NCBI GenBank assembly: GCA_037441565.1
Contig: JBBIRW010000001.1
Coordinates: 62,001 to 126,000 of the forward strand
Length of the DNA: 64,000 bases
Reading direction: 5' to 3'
From: JBBIRW01 sp037441565
Lineage (GTDB): Bacteria; Desulfobacterota; JBBIRW01
In this document: positions 62,322 to 64,000 of the stretch, piece by piece
How positions within the stretch are numbered: position 1 is the first letter of the stretch
Layout: each line of letters starts with the position of its first letter
Program-made: the position numbers and the translations under genes
The notes under the pieces: generated by a model
What the model was told of the DNA's origin: nothing
The model's database searches: none
The model's input: only the letters and a program-made list of their open reading frames with translations

Positions 62322-62393
62322 AGCGGGAGACGGGATTTGAACCCGCGACTCCCACCTTGGCAAGGTGGTGTTCTACCCCTGAACTACTCCCGC
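62322..62393 (-). tRNA. tRNA-Gly (GCC anticodon)
   Basis: A 72-base tRNA on the minus strand. GCGGGAG pairs with CTCCCGC and the discriminator is T. The anticodon loop is TTGCCAA and the T-loop GGTTCAAATCC. CCA is not encoded. It lies four bases after the predicted transcription start of a consensus promoter. Confidence 0.97.
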
Positions 62394-62403
62394 CTGATAT
62401 TAA

Positions 62404-62432
62404 ATATTAAAAAATTTAAAAGATTTTGTCAA
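62404..62432 (-). promoter_or_regulatory. Strong sigma70 promoter for tRNA-Gly/tRNA-Cys (possibly tolC-like gene)
   Basis: On the minus strand TTGACA (62427-62432) and TAATAT (62404-62409) are spaced by 17 bases in an AT-rich stretch. The predicted start near 62397 leads directly into tRNA-Gly. No clear terminator was seen between tRNA-Cys and the tolC-like gene, so that gene may share the transcript. Confidence 0.75.
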
Positions 62433-62472
62433 AGAGAAATATTATTCCATGCCCTAATATGTTCCATTTTTC

Positions 62473-62501
62473 TTTCCATCAGATATCGAATTTTATATAA
62501 T
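62473..62501 (+). promoter_or_regulatory. Promoter for the UDP-sugar epimerase gene
   Basis: TTTCCA (62473-62478) and a consensus TATAAT (62496-62501) are spaced by 17 bases. The predicted start is near 62508, 26 bases before ATG 62534, and GCAGGAGGG serves as ribosome site. Confidence 0.6.
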
Positions 62502-62533
62502 AGCCAGGAATTATAACTGCAGGAGGGTACGGG

Positions 62534-63487
62534 ATGTTTTTAGTTACAGGTGGTGCCGGATTCATCGGATCAAAGATAGTGGATGCATTGCTGGACAGAG
62601 GTGAAAAGGTTATATGTATTGATAACCTCGATCCCTATTATCCAAAGCATATAAAGCTTGAAAATATTCGGTGCGCAATTTCCAGGAGAAACTTCCTTTT
62701 TATCGAGGCAGATATAAGGGATCAGAAGATACTTCAGGAGATATTTAAAACATACCCTATTAGGCACGTCATACATATGGCAGCAAAGGCTGGTGTTAGA
62801 CCCTCTATTGAAAACCCATCACTTTATGCTGATGTGAATGTAGGAGGAACGATAAACTTACTTGAGATCGCGAGAAAAAGTAACGTTGAAAAATTCATAT
62901 TTGCATCCTCATCCTCGGTATACGGTGAGAATGCGGCGCTTCCATTTTCTGAGGAAGAAAAAAATCTTCTTCCTGTATCTCCATATGGATGTACAAAACT
63001 TTCAGGAGAGATAATATGCTCACTTTATAATAAATTATATGGACTTGACATTATCATCCTGAGGTTCTTCACTGTTTATGGACCAAGGCAGAGACCGGAG
63101 ATGGCCATACACAAATTTACCCGTCTCATAGATGAAGGGAAAGATGTTCCTGTATATGGTGATGGTAATAGCATGAGGGACTATACATACATTGATGATG
63201 TTGTTGAAGGGGTTTTGTCATGTATTGATAAGATAGGGGGTGGCGTTAATATTTTAAATATCGGGAATTCACACCCCGTTAAATTAATTGATCTTATAAG
63301 ATATATAGAGGAGGCACTGGGAAAAAAGGCAAAGGTTATTAATTACCCTGAACAGAGAGGAGATATGAAGATAACCTATGCAGATATAAGGAAGGCCGAA
63401 AGACTTGTAGGGTTTAAACCCAGAGTTTCAATTGAAGAAGGTTTAAACAGGTTCATTAAGTGGTATAATGAAATATATCATTCTTAA
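62534..63487 (+). CDS. NAD-dependent UDP-sugar epimerase (UDP-glucuronate 4-epimerase-like)
   Basis: The 317-aa extended SDR has TGGAGFIGSKIVDALLDRG, the HMAAKAGVRPSIENP segment typical of UDP-glucuronate 4-epimerases, SSSSVYG, the YxxxK pair in SPYGCTK, and RFFTVYGPRQRPEMAIHKF. It would interconvert UDP-glucuronate and UDP-galacturonate for surface glycans. The substrate is inferred from the recalled subfamily pattern. It is distinct from the epimerase at 19.4 kb. Confidence 0.82.
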   Translation: MFLVTGGAGFIGSKIVDALLDRGEKVICIDNLDPYYPKHIKLENIRCAISRRNFLFIEADIRDQKILQEIFKTYPIRHVIHMAAKAGVRPSIENPSLYADVNVGGTINLLEIARKSNVEKFIFASSSSVYGENAALPFSEEEKNLLPVSPYGCTKLSGEIICSLYNKLYGLDIIILRFFTVYGPRQRPEMAIHKFTRLIDEGKDVPVYGDGNSMRDYTYIDDVVEGVLSCIDKIGGGVNILNIGNSHPVKLIDLIRYIEEALGKKAKVINYPEQRGDMKITYADIRKAERLVGFKPRVSIEEGLNRFIKWYNEIYHS

Positions 63488-63503
63488 GGAAGAGGAGGTG
63501 TAT

Positions 63504-64000
63504 ATGAAGACAACATTAAGTGTTATCAAGGCTGATATAGGAAGCATAGGAGGTCATATAAAACCGAGTAAGAAGGTTTTAAAGAGGGTGGAAAATTACA
63601 TTCAATCAGCATCGCGCGGGATAATCATGGATTATTTTGTTACCTTTACAGGTGATGATATCTGCATCCTTTTTTCCCATACTAATGGCACAGGTAGTGA
63701 AAGAGTTCATGAACTCGCATGGTTTGCATTTCGCGAGGCAACAGAGACTGCAAAAGAGGAAGGACTTTATGGTGCGGGCCAGGATTTACTGAAGGATGCC
63801 TTTTCAGGAAATATAAAAGGGATGGGGCCAGCAGTTGCTGAAATGGAATTTGTGGAAAGACCGAGTGAGCCTTTTCTACTGTTTGCCGCGGACAAAACCG
63901 ATCCGGGCGCATACAATCTCCCACTGTATCTTGGATTTGCAGATCCAATGTTTAGCTCTGGATTGATTCTAAATCCGAAAACAGATGGCTATAAATTCGT
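63504..64000 (+). CDS. Class V fructose-1,6-bisphosphate aldolase/phosphatase (3' end outside window)
   Basis: The visible 165 codons match the N-terminal part of the bifunctional archaeal-type FBP aldolase/phosphatase: TTLSVIKADIGSIGGHIKPS, FVTFTGDDICILFSHTNG, the LAWFAFREATETAKEEGLYGAGQDLL metal-site region and FAADKTDPGAYNLPLYLGFADP. This enzyme makes fructose 6-phosphate from triose phosphates and marks a gluconeogenic lifestyle, often in thermophiles or autotrophs. ATG 63504 has GAGGAGGTG upstream. The frame is open to the end of the window. Confidence 0.93.
   Translation, partial: MKTTLSVIKADIGSIGGHIKPSKKVLKRVENYIQSASRGIIMDYFVTFTGDDICILFSHTNGTGSERVHELAWFAFREATETAKEEGLYGAGQDLLKDAFSGNIKGMGPAVAEMEFVERPSEPFLLFAADKTDPGAYNLPLYLGFADPMFSSGLILNPKTDGYKF

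Noticed and set aside
62112..62363. 83-codon minus-strand open frame
   Set aside because: It runs through tRNA-Cys and tRNA-Gly and has no coding features.
59852..62393. tRNA genes as possible integration sites of a mobile island
   Set aside because: No integrase, no direct repeats of tRNA 3' ends and no change in gene style was seen around the three tRNAs.
1..64000. CRISPR arrays, insertion sequences and prophage genes
   Set aside because: No repeat-spacer pattern, transposase or phage structural gene was found on reading through both strands.

Overview
The window reads as chromosomal DNA of an AT-rich, Gram-negative-type bacterium. It has SecDF/YajC, an EmrAB pump with a periplasmic adaptor, a TolC-family outer-membrane factor and an NfeD/slipin pair. 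Several genes belong to families common in thermophilic or anaerobic lineages and in archaea: a [4Fe-4S] family-4 uracil-DNA glycosylase, a pyruvoyl arginine decarboxylase, TreT trehalose synthase, a PolB2-like DNA polymerase and a class V fructose-bisphosphatase. Gene order (secDF, rimP-nusA-infB, purSQLF) would fit a Desulfobacterota or Nitrospirota relative, but I cannot place it to phylum. The first 45 kb is almost entirely plus-strand, densely packed and often overlapping. No insertion sequence, integrase, prophage or CRISPR array was seen.

Layout. 1-10.7 kb: uracil-DNA glycosylase, RlmI-like methyltransferase, NfeD protease, slipin, SpoIID-like protein, queuosine genes queA/tgt, then yajC, an HD protein, secD and secF. 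10.8-14.9 kb: recJ, a PmtA-like methyltransferase, and a two-gene arginine-to-putrescine route (speB, pyruvoyl arginine decarboxylase) ended by a strong terminator. 14.9-20.4 kb: lysine 2,3-aminomutase, two tandem ATP-grasp ligases, and two nucleotide-sugar enzymes. 20.4-22 kb: a PA2779/PA2778-like set (membrane protein, C39 peptidase, TPR lipoprotein). 22-27.7 kb: lon, a CBS site-2 protease, rimI, pyrK, pyrD. 27.7-38.7 kb: the classic rimP-nusA-ylxR-infB-ylxP-rbfA-nrnA-truB-rpsO-pnp-M16 operon, with a good promoter and a 5' hairpin. 38.7-45.3 kb: purB-purC-purS-purQ-purL-purF. 45.3-46.9 kb: a GYD protein, YjbQ and an SDR.

The most striking region is 46.9-50.5 kb on the minus strand. A lexA gene sits behind a consensus promoter whose 16-nt spacer is almost filled by a perfect 15-bp palindrome, and its message should be nearly leaderless. 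lexA is followed, with overlaps or short gaps, by a RecA/RadA-like protein that lacks Walker A, a 96-aa charged protein, and a B-family polymerase with a degenerate exonuclease and an altered motif C. This looks like an SOS-controlled translesion cassette: the logic of imuA-imuB-dnaE2 built from archaeal-type parts.

51.2-57.1 kb is an osmotic or desiccation stress cluster. It holds an MscS-type channel fused to two DUF5752-like domains, TreT, an OtsA trehalose-6-phosphate synthase fused to a membrane sensor-HAMP module, and OtsB. An EmrA/EmrB pump, tRNA-Leu, a Cys-less tandem TusA-like protein, a TolC-like factor, tRNA-Cys, tRNA-Gly, a UDP-sugar epimerase and the start of a class V FBPase complete the window.
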